Origin: an uncultured Propionimicrobium sp.
Lineage (GTDB): Bacteria; Actinomycetota; Actinomycetes; Propionibacteriales; Propionibacteriaceae
Length of the DNA: 64,000 bases
Assembly (NCBI GenBank): GCA_946221385.1
Contig: CAMIGX010000002.1
Coordinates: 174,123 to 238,122, forward strand
Direction: 5' to 3'
Shown here: positions 16,385-26,164 of the stretch, in pieces
Position numbering within the stretch: position 1 is the stretch's first letter
How the letters are laid out: the number at the start of each line of letters is the position of its first letter
The notes under the pieces: model-generated
What the model was told of the DNA's origin: nothing
Database searches by the model: none
The model's input: the letters and a program-made list of their open reading frames with translations, nothing else
Position numbers and translations under genes: made by a program

Positions 16385-17446
16385 ATGACTGATTTCGGCA
16401 CTGTGTTAGTCACCGGTGGTGCGGGCTTCATCGGTTGCGCCATCTCGTCGCAGCTAGCGGAGCGTTTCGAGCGCGTGGTCGCCGTCGACAATTTGCACCC
16501 GCAGATTCACGCTCAGCAGGTCCGTCCCCAGGCGCTCGACGAGCGTGTCGAGCTCGTGGTGGGCGATGTGACCGACGCTGAGATGTGGGACGGCCTATTG
16601 GCAGACATGCACCCCGCCATGATCGTGCACTTGGCTGCCGAGACCGGCACCGGTCAGTCGTTGACGGAATCGAATCGACACGCATCGGTCAATGTCGTCG
16701 GCACGACCCAGATGTTGGATGCGCTGAGCCGCAACGAGAAGTTGCCCAAGCGCATCGTGCTGGCTAGCTCACGTGCGGTTTACGGCGAAGGTGCCTGGCG
16801 TGGCGCGGACGGAGAGCTGTTCTATCCCGGCCCCCGTCCACTGCGGATGTTCGAAGCTGGGCAGTGGGATTTCTCCGACGCCGAGCCGGTCGCGATGGAC
16901 GCACGCACCGTCAGTCCACAGCCAGCTAGCGTCTACGCCGTCACCAAGCTCGCCCAGGAACAGCTGCTGCGGATTTGGGGCGACGCTTACGGCGTTCAGA
17001 TCGGCATCGTCCGGCTGCAGAATGTTTACGGCCCTGGCCAGTCGCTGAACAATTCATACACGGGGATTTTGTCGCTCTTTTGTCGGCAGGCCCGCGAGGG
17101 CAAGACCATCTCGCTGTACGAAGATGGCGAGATCCGTCGCGACTTCATCTTGATCGACGATGTCGCTGAGGCAATCGTCGCCTGCTTGGTGGGTGACGAT
17201 ACCGATCCGACGCCGATCGATATCGGTTCGGGAGAGTTCCAAACCATCGCGACTGCCGCGCAGCTGATCGCCGAGCACTACGGCGCGCCGACTCCAGTCG
17301 TCACTGGTCAATTCCGACACGGCGACGTTCGGCATGCGTGGGCTGATCCGTCCGCGGCAGAAAAGCGACTCGGTTTCAAGGCCCGCTATTCGCTGCGCGA
17401 AGGCATCGACCGGTTGACCGCTTGGATTGAAGGTCAGCTCAACTGA
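16385..17446 (+). CDS. NAD-dependent sugar-nucleotide epimerase/dehydratase
   Basis: 353-residue extended SDR. TGGAGFIG at 11-18 binds NAD; LASSRAVYGEG and YAVTKLAQEQ supply the Ser and Tyr-Lys catalytic residues; RLQNVYGPGQS and RRDFILIDDVAEAI are the sugar-nucleotide-binding blocks. AAGGAG lies seven bases before the ATG. The product may be an epimerised dTDP- or UDP-sugar used by the neighbouring glycosyltransferase; the specific reaction (for example a dTDP-rhamnose 4-epimerase) is a guess. The large membrane protein follows after 19 bp. Confidence 0.85.
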   Translation: MTDFGTVLVTGGAGFIGCAISSQLAERFERVVAVDNLHPQIHAQQVRPQALDERVELVVGDVTDAEMWDGLLADMHPAMIVHLAAETGTGQSLTESNRHASVNVVGTTQMLDALSRNEKLPKRIVLASSRAVYGEGAWRGADGELFYPGPRPLRMFEAGQWDFSDAEPVAMDARTVSPQPASVYAVTKLAQEQLLRIWGDAYGVQIGIVRLQNVYGPGQSLNNSYTGILSLFCRQAREGKTISLYEDGEIRRDFILIDDVAEAIVACLVGDDTDPTPIDIGSGEFQTIATAAQLIAEHYGAPTPVVTGQFRHGDVRHAWADPSAAEKRLGFKARYSLREGIDRLTAWIEGQLN

Positions 17447-17465
17447 GCGCAGCTAGGAGTTTCAT

Positions 17466-19448
17466 ATGTGGCTGACGGTCGTGCCATTCGTGCTGGTGAT
17501 TCTGGCGATCTTCTTCATCCCCGGCACCCTCGCGAATCTCGCCGCCGGCTTTCGAGCAAGCTCCGCGATCGCGTTCGCTCCCCTGGTCAGCGTCGCATTA
17601 GTCGGATTCGCTGCTGTCTTTTGGCAGCTATTGGGCGTCGGCTGGGGTCCGATCCCGATCGTCTTGACGACCGTCATCGGTGCGCTGCTGCTTTGGGTGA
17701 TTCGTCTAGTAGCCCAACGCCGGACGCGCGCTGGCGATGTAGCTGCTGATGTTGCCGCGAAACTGCCCGCGGGTGCCGCGGCAGTCGTCGTCGCTGAGCA
17801 AGCCAATGCGCGGTCTATCAACACGCTGCCCTACGCGCTGGGTGGGCTGTTGATTTCAGCTGCCGTATTAGGCCGAGATGTCGTCAAGATCTTTCAGGAG
17901 CCGACGCATTTCTCCCAGACCTTTGACGCGGTCTTCCACCTCTCAGCTGTTCGGTGGATTGCCGAACATCGGATGGGGTCAGCGATCGACATGACGATGA
18001 CCAGCGGAGATGATCCGTCAGGTTTCTATCCCCTGGCATGGCATGACGTCGTCTCCGCAGCAATGCTGACGCTGCGCGACATCGATCCAACGCGCGCGAC
18101 AACCGCGATGGTGCTAGTCGTCTCGGCGATTATTTGGCCCTTGGGTTGTCTGGTGTTCGTGCGCCGTCTGCTGCCGCCGACGCCGATGAACCAGTTGACC
18201 ACGGGGGTCTTTGCTGCGTCGATGACGGCCTTCCCGTTCATCTTGATCGCTTTCGGAGTGCTCTACCCCAATCTGCTCGGGCTGTGTCTGCTGCCCTATT
18301 TCCTAGCGCTCGCTGTCGACATCCTTGGTCTGGGCAAAGGACCACAAGCCCCGTTATTGACGAGCTGGCTAGCAGCTTTGGCGGGGATCGTAGCTTTAGG
18401 CCTGTCCCATCCCAATGTCGTCCTCTTGGTGACCAGCGTCTACGGAGTCGCATTGATCGCCTATTGGGCTGTCCCGACCGTTTGGCGGGCCACCCGGAAT
18501 CGATCATGGACGCGGCAAGCCCGCTTCAAAGCTGCAGGGCTGGGGCTTTGGATAGCCGGTGCAGCGCTCGCGATGGTCATCGTTCGTCCGCCATCAACGG
18601 CTGGCCGGTGGGTACCTAAGCGCAGCTTCCTGGACGCGATCATCGAGACCATCGCCGTCTCGCCATTGGAAGCGACCATCGTGCTGGCGGTGGCGGCGTT
18701 CACCTCGCTCGGTGTGATCGCGGCTCTGGTTGATCGGCGCTGGTTGCTGTTGTTGGTCTTGCACCTGACGACCTGCCTCATGTGGGGCATCGCGGCGTAC
18801 TTCCCGGAAGGTCCCGTACGCGATGCGCTGATCGGCCCTTGGTACAACGACCCCTATCGTTTTGCAGCGATGATGCCCCTGACGGCCGTGCCACTTGCGG
18901 TGCTGGGGGTCGACTTCATGGTGCAAAAGATCAAATTTTTGCAAAAACCGATCTTCCTAGCGCTGATTCCGCTGCTGCTGCTCGTGACGACGCAGCTCGA
19001 TCCTGGCAAGCAGGCCGTCGTCCAATGGGCTCAGAACTATTACCGAATCGTGCCGGGCGGCAACCTGGTCAGTCGTGACGAGTACCGGCTAATCCAGGAG
19101 TTGCCCGATATCGTCGGCGAAGACCGCGTAGCGGTAAACCCATGGAATGGCAGCTCGATGGCGTATGCCCTAGTCGGGACGAATACCGATCTGACTCACC
19201 TGCTATTCGATCCGACCGAGAATCAAGAACTCATCATCAACCATCTCAATGACATGTGGTTGCAGCCCGAGGTGTGCCAGGCCGTCTCGGAAGAACAGAT
19301 CAAGTGGGTGCTGGACTTCAGCAATCACGAGATCGTGAACTCCTTGATTGCGCCATATCCCGGCCAGTTTTATCTGACTGAGCATTCCGGATTTGAGTTA
19401 GTGAAGAGTTACGGACGCGCTCGCTTATACAAGGTCGTTGGCTGCTGA
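17466..19448 (+). CDS. Large polytopic membrane protein, DUF6541-like, probable GT-C-type transferase
   Basis: 660 residues with about a dozen hydrophobic segments in the first 510 residues and a soluble C-terminal domain (about 511-660; NYYRIVPGGNLVSRDEYRLIQELPDIVGEDRVAVNPWNGSSMAYALVG). The early loop after two or three segments contains TFDAVFHLSAVRWI, an acidic region as in GT-C enzymes that use polyprenyl-phosphate sugars. It resembles the actinobacterial DUF6541 group. Start ATG 17466 with AGGAG upstream. Its place behind a GT2 and an epimerase suggests it transfers a sugar outside the membrane, but no catalytic function is proved by the sequence. Confidence 0.72.
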   Translation: MWLTVVPFVLVILAIFFIPGTLANLAAGFRASSAIAFAPLVSVALVGFAAVFWQLLGVGWGPIPIVLTTVIGALLLWVIRLVAQRRTRAGDVAADVAAKLPAGAAAVVVAEQANARSINTLPYALGGLLISAAVLGRDVVKIFQEPTHFSQTFDAVFHLSAVRWIAEHRMGSAIDMTMTSGDDPSGFYPLAWHDVVSAAMLTLRDIDPTRATTAMVLVVSAIIWPLGCLVFVRRLLPPTPMNQLTTGVFAASMTAFPFILIAFGVLYPNLLGLCLLPYFLALAVDILGLGKGPQAPLLTSWLAALAGIVALGLSHPNVVLLVTSVYGVALIAYWAVPTVWRATRNRSWTRQARFKAAGLGLWIAGAALAMVIVRPPSTAGRWVPKRSFLDAIIETIAVSPLEATIVLAVAAFTSLGVIAALVDRRWLLLLVLHLTTCLMWGIAAYFPEGPVRDALIGPWYNDPYRFAAMMPLTAVPLAVLGVDFMVQKIKFLQKPIFLALIPLLLLVTTQLDPGKQAVVQWAQNYYRIVPGGNLVSRDEYRLIQELPDIVGEDRVAVNPWNGSSMAYALVGTNTDLTHLLFDPTENQELIINHLNDMWLQPEVCQAVSEEQIKWVLDFSNHEIVNSLIAPYPGQFYLTEHSGFELVKSYGRARLYKVVGC

Positions 19449-19565
19449 CGCTATAAGGCACCCGCGTGAATCTGCGGCCACATCTCGCTGTGCTGTCGAG
19501 CTAAAGGATTGCTGATTGGAATGGCTTCGATGACGCAATTTGCGAGGCCAAGCCAAGAACATTGA

Positions 19566-21524
19566 TCACCAAGCTATGACTCGGTCTACGAGGGATTCTC
19601 CGGCGAAGGCGCGATAATTTTCAACGACGAAGGGGTCGACGATCAGCACCGCTCGTCCAGCAATCAAGTCATCTCGAACCGCGGTTACTACTGCTTCATC
19701 CCACTTATTCATGATGTCAGCGTTCAAGCGCCAAGCAAGGTGGGTGTACAGTCCACGGTCAGCCGCGCAAGTCAGAGTGTCGGTTGGATTTGGCCCAACT
19801 ACCAGCCCGACCACGTCAGGGGGTAATTGATGCGCGGCTTGGCAAGCGCGCACCAGATCCGGTCGTGATTCGGCTAGATTCTTCTTCTCGATCACACTGC
19901 CCGGAACCCCACCCTGTGCGAAAGCTGGCAGGAGCATTAGCCAGAAGCAGATGAACCCCGCAGCGCAGACTAGCGAGAGACGCAAGCTTTCTCGCTGTAT
20001 GGTAGCGGACGTTTGCTGGCCCCCTGGTTTTGCTGGGAGCAGCATCACGGCTAGGGAAACTATTGCGATCAGGCACGCTACCAATCCGATTCCGTTGAGC
20101 AATTTCTGCGGATAGTAGTTCAGCGCTGATAGACCAATTGTCTGCATTGAGATCGTCTGCCAGATCACAAAAACCACGAGCACAACTAGCATGACTATCG
20201 AAGTAGCTTTTGCGCGCAATCTTGAAATGCTGTCAGGTTCGGGATTCGAGACGACAGCCACGATGACCAGCCCGAGCATAGTTAAAACCAACAGGATTGC
20301 TGGGGTGGCGGTGACACCGCCGGTCGCGGAAGTGAACACTCCCCCTTCGAATTCACCACTAGCCCAGCTGGCTGGAATAGCCGTAGCCATGGATACAACA
20401 GCTGAGGCCAACAGCACCCAGATTCTTGCTGACCTGCTCGCTAAGAAATTGGCTCGATTTAATGGCCAGAAGATGCCCACAGCAGCTGCTGCAGCCAACG
20501 CTCCCATCGGCAGCCAGGCACCACCAGCACACAACACTGCAGCCAGCAATGCGCTACTAGATGTGACGGCGAATAGCCCTTTCCCTTGCAGGCAGACGGC
20601 AAAAGCGACAAATGCCATCGTGATTGCGAACTGAAAGTTGTAGTGGCCGTCAACCACGGGCCAGAAGGCCGGCCCAAATATGACCAAAGACATTGCAAGG
20701 CTGATTGCAAAATATCCTCCGATACCACGGTCTCGGATCGCCGGAATTGCAGCTATCGCACAGCCGACTAAAAGAAAAATGATCGCAACCACGAGCGCCG
20801 TCACATGCAAAAAGCCAGCCGCTTGTTGATCTGGACTTAGCGTCTGCGGGCCTGCCATCAGGTCAAGTAGCGAAGCTGTCCAGCTGTGATAACCCACCGG
20901 ATATGACAAGAAACCATTCTCGCTGCCATCTGCCGGGAGCGGCATTCGTCTCGTCATCGTCTGCGAGACGTGCATGACATTTACCAAGTAGTAGTGAGAA
21001 GTGTTGTCCCACGTGGCAGCGATTGTGCCGTATATTTCCGCAGCTGATTTCGGCAGATACCAGTGACGTAGCGCTATGGGAGCGCCGATAGCCACCAAAC
21101 AGGGCGGCAGCAGATCCAATCCCTTGATCGTCGGGATCGTCCGACGAATTAGGCCGACTATCTCGGCTGCGATGCTTGCAGCAGCGAGCGCACTGGCCAA
21201 GCCGAGCAGCCGACTGCCATGAGTCCCTGGCAGCCGCAAACCTGAGAGCCAATCGAGATATGTTACGGCACACAAGGTGACTACGTTGTAGACGATTCTG
21301 GTACTTAGTTCCCGCGCGCTAGGAATGACCAGCACGCAGGCCAGTAGCCAAAGGATGACTGGCCATCCCGTCAGACCAGTCCGCAAGACCAAGCCCGTCA
21401 GGACTAGAGCGGCTATGCCTGCACCGGCCACGATGATGCCATCTGCGGCCCGCCACTGACGCAACCAGATTCGCTGCGTACGCTCTGGCTCGCTAGATCG
21501 GTGAACAGCCCTAGTGCTCGCCAT
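19566..21524 (-). CDS. Large polytopic membrane protein, probable GT-C-type transferase
   Basis: 652 residues, about twelve to fourteen hydrophobic segments and a short C-terminal soluble part with two Cys (LVRACQAAH ... TLTCAADRGLYTHLAW). The first large loop (EIYGTIAATWDNTSHYYLVNVMHVSQTMTRRM) has an acidic residue and SYPVGYHSWTASLLD downstream, similar in layout to the loop of the protein at 17466, so the two may belong to one broad family. It is immediately downstream of the rmlCD gene (10 bp), so it is probably expressed with the rhamnose pathway and could be a rhamnosyltransferase. This is inference from context. Confidence 0.65.
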   Translation of the reverse strand: MASTRAVHRSSEPERTQRIWLRQWRAADGIIVAGAGIAALVLTGLVLRTGLTGWPVILWLLACVLVIPSARELSTRIVYNVVTLCAVTYLDWLSGLRLPGTHGSRLLGLASALAAASIAAEIVGLIRRTIPTIKGLDLLPPCLVAIGAPIALRHWYLPKSAAEIYGTIAATWDNTSHYYLVNVMHVSQTMTRRMPLPADGSENGFLSYPVGYHSWTASLLDLMAGPQTLSPDQQAAGFLHVTALVVAIIFLLVGCAIAAIPAIRDRGIGGYFAISLAMSLVIFGPAFWPVVDGHYNFQFAITMAFVAFAVCLQGKGLFAVTSSSALLAAVLCAGGAWLPMGALAAAAAVGIFWPLNRANFLASRSARIWVLLASAVVSMATAIPASWASGEFEGGVFTSATGGVTATPAILLVLTMLGLVIVAVVSNPEPDSISRLRAKATSIVMLVVLVVFVIWQTISMQTIGLSALNYYPQKLLNGIGLVACLIAIVSLAVMLLPAKPGGQQTSATIQRESLRLSLVCAAGFICFWLMLLPAFAQGGVPGSVIEKKNLAESRPDLVRACQAAHQLPPDVVGLVVGPNPTDTLTCAADRGLYTHLAWRLNADIMNKWDEAVVTAVRDDLIAGRAVLIVDPFVVENYRAFAGESLVDRVIAW

Positions 21525-21534
21525 CGAAGGCTGC

Positions 21535-22950
21535 TCAGCCTCTTAAACGGTCCGCAGCGTCCATTGATTGGAATCCAGTGGCCTCAATCTTGCTCAGATC
21601 GAGCCGGGAATCCAAGGGACGCGGCGCAGCCTGCTTGCCAGCAAAATATTCGGCAGTGCTCGTCGGGCTGACTCGACCACGTTCATGTCCTTCGCGCTCG
21701 AAGACATCGGCGGCGATCTCGTACCAACTCTGGGCGTCCCCGGAGCTAGTCAGGTTGTAGACGCCAAACTCCGCGTCGTGATCTAGCAGATGGATGATGC
21801 CTGCGGCGAGGTCTTCGGTGAACGTCAGCCGTCCGATCTGGTCATCGACGACCTTCGGGTCGATGCCGCGTTCGGCCAGCGAGGCCATGGTGCGCACGAA
21901 GTTGTTGCCGTCCCCGATGACCCAGCTGGTGCGGATGATGTAATGCTTCGGCGCGACGGATATCGCCAGATCGCCAGCCGCCTTAGATTGCCCATAAACA
22001 CCGAGCGGACTAGGGCTTTCATCCTCGCTATGCGGGCCTTGCGTGCCGTCAAAGATGTATTCACTCGACACGTGCACCAGCGTCAAATCATGCCTGACGG
22101 CAGCCTTAGCGAGATTAGCCGGCCCGACACCATTGGCCAGCCATGCGCCTCGTCGACCGTCCTCAGTCTCAGCGCCGTCGACGTTCGTCCACGCAGCCGC
22201 ATTGACGATGACGTCAACCTGCGACCAATCGAAGGCCGCCACTGCGTCCGCGTCAGTGATATCGAGATCGGAACGCTGTAAACCTTGGACGTCATAGCCA
22301 GCGCCCGGAAGTTGACGCAGCAGCTCGCGGCCAAGCTGTCCATTAGCGCCAGTGACGACCACTCGCCTGCCTGCTGTCTGCGAAGCGGCGAAAGGCGTGA
22401 CCTCAGCGAGCCGCGGGTGCGCCAGATCTTTGTCGGAGCGAATTGATTGGTCTAGCGGAATCGGCCAGTCGATCGCTGCGCTCTCGTCCGCCAGATTCAA
22501 GAAGGTGTACTTCGCATCAGGGCTCCAGTGCGCATTGACCAGGTAGGTGTATGCGGTGTTCGGTTCGAGGGTCTGGTACGCATTGCCAACGCCCTTCGGC
22601 ACGAAGACCGCGACGGAAGGATCGATCTGGCAGGTGAACGTCGCGCCAAAAGAAGGCCCTTCGCGCAGATCCACCCAAGCACCGAAAACTCGCCCGGTAG
22701 CGACTGAGACGTATTTATCCCAAGGCTCAGCGTGAATGCCTCGGGTGACGCCGACTTCGTCATTGAAGGAAATGTTGTTTTGCACCGGGCCGAAATCGGG
22801 CAGTCCCAAGGCGATGAGCTTTTCTCGTTGCCAGTTTTCTTTGAACCACCCGCGATTATCGGCATGCACCGGCAAATCGATTTTCAAGAAACCTGGAATA
22901 GGCGTTTGGCTGATGCGTAATTGTTTGCCGGCTGCCACGATTTGGCTCAC
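21535..22950 (-). CDS. rmlCD: Fused dTDP-4-dehydrorhamnose 3,5-epimerase / 4-reductase (RmlC-RmlD)
   Basis: 471 residues joining the last two enzymes of dTDP-L-rhamnose synthesis. RmlC part (about 1-185): cupin with RGIH (His73) and DKYV (Lys79), ending in AIDWP. RmlD part (about 195-471): TGANGQLG at 200-207, VSSEYIFDG, and YGQSK (Tyr319, Lys323). In RmlC the second conserved histidine of the usual AHGF segment is replaced: here it reads VGNAYQTLEP (Asn123). Fusions of this type occur in several actinobacteria. It starts 23 bp after the rmlB stop, same strand. Confidence 0.93.
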   Translation of the reverse strand: MSQIVAAGKQLRISQTPIPGFLKIDLPVHADNRGWFKENWQREKLIALGLPDFGPVQNNISFNDEVGVTRGIHAEPWDKYVSVATGRVFGAWVDLREGPSFGATFTCQIDPSVAVFVPKGVGNAYQTLEPNTAYTYLVNAHWSPDAKYTFLNLADESAAIDWPIPLDQSIRSDKDLAHPRLAEVTPFAASQTAGRRVVVTGANGQLGRELLRQLPGAGYDVQGLQRSDLDITDADAVAAFDWSQVDVIVNAAAWTNVDGAETEDGRRGAWLANGVGPANLAKAAVRHDLTLVHVSSEYIFDGTQGPHSEDESPSPLGVYGQSKAAGDLAISVAPKHYIIRTSWVIGDGNNFVRTMASLAERGIDPKVVDDQIGRLTFTEDLAAGIIHLLDHDAEFGVYNLTSSGDAQSWYEIAADVFEREGHERGRVSPTSTAEYFAGKQAAPRPLDSRLDLSKIEATGFQSMDAADRLRG

Positions 22951-22973
22951 TTCCTAGTCGATGCGGGATTGCG

Positions 22974-23972
22974 TCACTGCCCCTTGGCGGCGTATTTCTG
23001 TTCGACCTCAACTTTTTGCGGACGCCACCAGTCTTCGTTATTTCGATACCAATCGATAGTGGCGGCCAGACCTGCGTCGAAATCTCGATATTTCGGCTGC
23101 CAGCCCAGTTCGTCACGAAGCTTTGACGCGTCAATCGCGTAGCGCAGGTCGTGACCCGGACGGTCATTGACGTGCTCGAAATCATCAGCGGGTCGTCCCA
23201 TCGCGACCAAAATTTTCTCAATGACGGTCTTGTTGTTGAGCTCACCGTCCGCGCCGATCAGGTAGGTCTCCCCCGGCTTTCCGGCCTCGATGATCCGCAG
23301 CACCGCTGAATTGTGATCGTCGACATGAATCCAGTCGCGGACGTTCAGGCCCTGGCCGTATAGCTTCGGACGCACGCCGTCAATCAGGTTGGTGATCTGG
23401 CGCGGAATGAATTTCTCGACGTGCTGACGGGGACCATAGTTGTTAGAGCAATTGCTGATGGTGGCGTTGATGCCGAAGCTGCGTACCCAGGCGCGCACTA
23501 AATGATCCGAGCCGGCCTTCGAGGCCGAGTAGGGGCTGGACGGCCGATAGGGCGTCGAGGCGGTGAACTTGTTCGGATCGTCCAGCTCGAGGTCGCCGTA
23601 GACCTCGTCAGTGGAGATGTGGTGATAGCGCACGCCATGTTTGCGCACGGCCTCCAGCAGCGCGAAGGTGCCGAAGAGGTTCGACATGATGAAGGGCTCG
23701 GGATCGTTCAGCGAGTTGTCGTTGTGGGATTCCGCTGCGAAATGCACCACGACGTCGCTGCGCCCAACGAGCTGATCGACCAAAGCACGATCGCAGATGT
23801 CACCTTGTACGAACTCGACGCGATCTTCCGGAAGCCCGTTCAGCGAAGCCATATTTCCCGCGTAGGTCAACTTGTCCAAGACGATGACGCGATCGTCAGT
23901 CTCATTGATGACCTGATGCACAAAATTCGAGCCGATGAAGCCGGCTCCGCCGGTGACGAGCAGGGTACGCAT
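22974..23972 (-). CDS. rmlB: dTDP-glucose 4,6-dehydratase
   Basis: 332-residue extended SDR that converts dTDP-glucose to dTDP-4-keto-6-deoxyglucose. TGGAGFIGSNF at 7-17 binds NAD; HISTDEVYGDLEL (119-131) and YSASK (Tyr148, Lys152) carry the catalytic residues; SNNYGPRQ is the usual substrate-binding block. The FAAESHNDNS segment replaces the more common ESHVDRS. First gene of the leftward rmlB-rmlCD-membrane protein series; the 127 bp to the divergent antiporter start must hold its promoter. Confidence 0.96.
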   Translation of the reverse strand: MRTLLVTGGAGFIGSNFVHQVINETDDRVIVLDKLTYAGNMASLNGLPEDRVEFVQGDICDRALVDQLVGRSDVVVHFAAESHNDNSLNDPEPFIMSNLFGTFALLEAVRKHGVRYHHISTDEVYGDLELDDPNKFTASTPYRPSSPYSASKAGSDHLVRAWVRSFGINATISNCSNNYGPRQHVEKFIPRQITNLIDGVRPKLYGQGLNVRDWIHVDDHNSAVLRIIEAGKPGETYLIGADGELNNKTVIEKILVAMGRPADDFEHVNDRPGHDLRYAIDASKLRDELGWQPKYRDFDAGLAATIDWYRNNEDWWRPQKVEVEQKYAAKGQ

Positions 23973-24099
23973 GAGGCAACGCTAGCAGTGCGTCATTGTT
24001 TAGCCGGGATGGCAATCCGCACAGCTACTTTCAACAGACGTCTGCGGGCAGCTATTGTCGAGAGCCGAGCCGAAACAGACAACCATTAGGAGTCAGCTG

Positions 24100-25536
24100 A
24101 TGGAAGCCGCAGTCCCGGCATGGACCTTGCTGCCATTCGTCGTGATGCTGTTATCAATCGCAATCCTGCCTTTGATACCCGCGACCGCGCACCGTTGGGA
24201 GAATTGGCGCTTCCAGCTGGCACTATCACTGTTGTTGGGTGTGCCCGTCATTTTTTATATGGGTATCACTTTTGACTGGTTCGTGGTCGGTCACACCGCG
24301 TTTGAATATTTCCAATTCATCGCGTTGCTATTTGCGCTGTTCGTGGTCTCCGGTGGCCTGTTCTTAGACGGCGACATTGAAGCGACACCGCGAAATAACA
24401 CTCTGTTCTTGACGATCGGCGCAGTCGCTGCGTCCTTCATCGGCACTACCGGCGCAGCGATGCTATTGATCCGGCCGCTGCTGAACATCAACGTCGAGCG
24501 GGAACGCAAGATGCACACTGTCATCTTCACGATCTTGATCGTGGCAAACAATGGCGGCCTGCTCACCCCACTTGGTGACCCGCCACTGTTCTTGGGCTTC
24601 TTGCGGGGCGTGCCATTCACCTGGACCTTCAATTTGGTGTGGGAATGGCTATTCATCAATGGCCTGCTGCTGTTCATCTATTACTGCCTCGATGTCAGCG
24701 AACATGCGAAAGAATCGCCTGAGAGCCTGTACTTGGACGCGACTGAAAAGCGTCCCATACGGATTCTCGGCTCGCTCAATTTCGTCTTTTTCTTGATGAT
24801 CATTGGTGCCGTCGCGCTGGCTCCGTCCATCGACCTGCATGCGATCGAGGAGGGGCACGCTGCTTGGCATCAATGGGTTCCGTGGCGCGAGCTCATCTTC
24901 GCAGCCGCTGCGGCCGGTTCGTTCTTCCTGGGCGACAAGCGAGTGCGCTGGGAGCTCAATGAGTTCGACTGGGGTCCAATTCGCGAGGTCGCAGTGCTGT
25001 TCATTGGAATTTTTGCGACGATGATGCCGGCGCTGCGCTTCTTGGCGGAAGCCGCGCCAAATCTGCCCCTCAACGAGATCACCTTGTTCGTCTTCACCGG
25101 TGGCCTGTCCGGTTTCCTCGATAACGCACCGACCTACGCGACCTTCTTTGAGATGGCTGCCCAGCTGCCCGGTGAGCCGCGTGTCGCTGGCGTACCCGAG
25201 GCCTATCTCGTCGCGATCAGCTTGGGAGCTGTGACCTGTGGTGCGCTGACTTATATCGGTAACGGGCCAAACTTCATGGTCAAGTCGGTGGCTGAATCTC
25301 GTGGCGTCGATATGCCAAGCTTCGGAGGCTACATCGGCTGGTCGGCTCGCTATCTTACCCCGACTTTGGTCGCCGTGGTCTGCATCTTCATCTCCGACAA
25401 TGTCATCGCAACCTGGGTTGGTGTGGCTATCGTCGTGGCGCTGATCATCGAAGGGATCGTCTTGCTGCGTCGCGGTTGCGGGTCAAAAGCCGGCCAGCCT
25501 GCTCAAGTACCGAACTCGCCAGCTGAGCTGGGATGA
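24100..25536 (+). CDS. Sodium:proton antiporter-like ion transporter
   Basis: About 478 residues with roughly eleven membrane segments. The GLLTPLGDPPLFLGF and LSGFLDNAPTYATFFEM segments are the paired discontinuous-helix motifs of the ion transporter superfamily (NhaD/CitM-like), and AVTCGALTYIGNGPNFMVKSVAE is the second-half equivalent. Probable exchange of Na+ for H+ across the plasma membrane. Start ATG 24100 has AGGAGTCAGCTG before it; a 15-residue upstream extension lacks a ribosome-binding site. No apparent functional link with the flanking polysaccharide genes. Confidence 0.82.
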   Translation: MEAAVPAWTLLPFVVMLLSIAILPLIPATAHRWENWRFQLALSLLLGVPVIFYMGITFDWFVVGHTAFEYFQFIALLFALFVVSGGLFLDGDIEATPRNNTLFLTIGAVAASFIGTTGAAMLLIRPLLNINVERERKMHTVIFTILIVANNGGLLTPLGDPPLFLGFLRGVPFTWTFNLVWEWLFINGLLLFIYYCLDVSEHAKESPESLYLDATEKRPIRILGSLNFVFFLMIIGAVALAPSIDLHAIEEGHAAWHQWVPWRELIFAAAAAGSFFLGDKRVRWELNEFDWGPIREVAVLFIGIFATMMPALRFLAEAAPNLPLNEITLFVFTGGLSGFLDNAPTYATFFEMAAQLPGEPRVAGVPEAYLVAISLGAVTCGALTYIGNGPNFMVKSVAESRGVDMPSFGGYIGWSARYLTPTLVAVVCIFISDNVIATWVGVAIVVALIIEGIVLLRRGCGSKAGQPAQVPNSPAELG

Positions 25537-25705
25537 CGCAGAGCATTCTGAATCCAAAGCCCAACCAGGGCTAGCGTCGTCGCCCTCCGGATGCTGGACA
25601 GCTGCTTCCTATCGGTGCGGCGGGTGCCCAAAGGATCGTTGTAGCGGCGGCGAGATAGCTCAGCTTTGCCGTGGCGGGCAAGAAGCCAGCGAGTCGATCC
25701 GAGGA

Positions 25706-26164
25706 TTAGTCGCGCTCCGCCTCTTCGGAGACTTGCTGGGCTTGCGGCGCGGCATGTCGAGACGGCGGGTCAATCGCGACAGTCGGCTCGCTATCGGTCG
25801 CGCGTGCGAGCAATTCTTCTGAACCAGAGGACCTCGCCTGCAGATTCAAAATTGCGACGTTCTCAGCCAGGATGCGGATCTTGTCTTCGGTCCGCGAAAT
25901 CTCCAGGCTCAACTGCAAACAGACTCCGAGCAGCAAAATGAGCGACAGCAAGAAGAGCAGGTTTGACGGCACTTGAATGCCAACCAGCCGAGCGAACCAT
26001 TCCAGCAGGCCCGGAAAGACCGCCAGTAGCACGATGACGATGCCGACTGCCACCCACAATGCCGCATATTTTTCGCGTAGCTTTCGTGATCGCAGCAGGT
26101 TAAACACCAAGCCGAGCACGACCAGTGCGACGATCAGAAAGAAGATGGTGCTGCTGGTGCTCAT
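25706..26164 (-). CDS. DUF2304 membrane protein
   Basis: 152 residues: three predicted membrane segments (about 5-23, 35-53 and 64-85), then a coiled-coil-like stretch (SLEISRTEDKIRILAENVAILNLQ) and a charged tail. This is the DUF2304 layout. Such proteins are commonly coded with a dolichyl-phosphate-mannose-type GT2, as here: the gene starts within the last 4 bp of the upstream GT2 (ATGA). It may anchor or assist that enzyme in making polyprenyl-phosphate sugar; the biochemical role is unknown. Confidence 0.82.
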   Translation of the reverse strand: MSTSSTIFFLIVALVVLGLVFNLLRSRKLREKYAALWVAVGIVIVLLAVFPGLLEWFARLVGIQVPSNLLFLLSLILLLGVCLQLSLEISRTEDKIRILAENVAILNLQARSSGSEELLARATDSEPTVAIDPPSRHAAPQAQQVSEEAERD

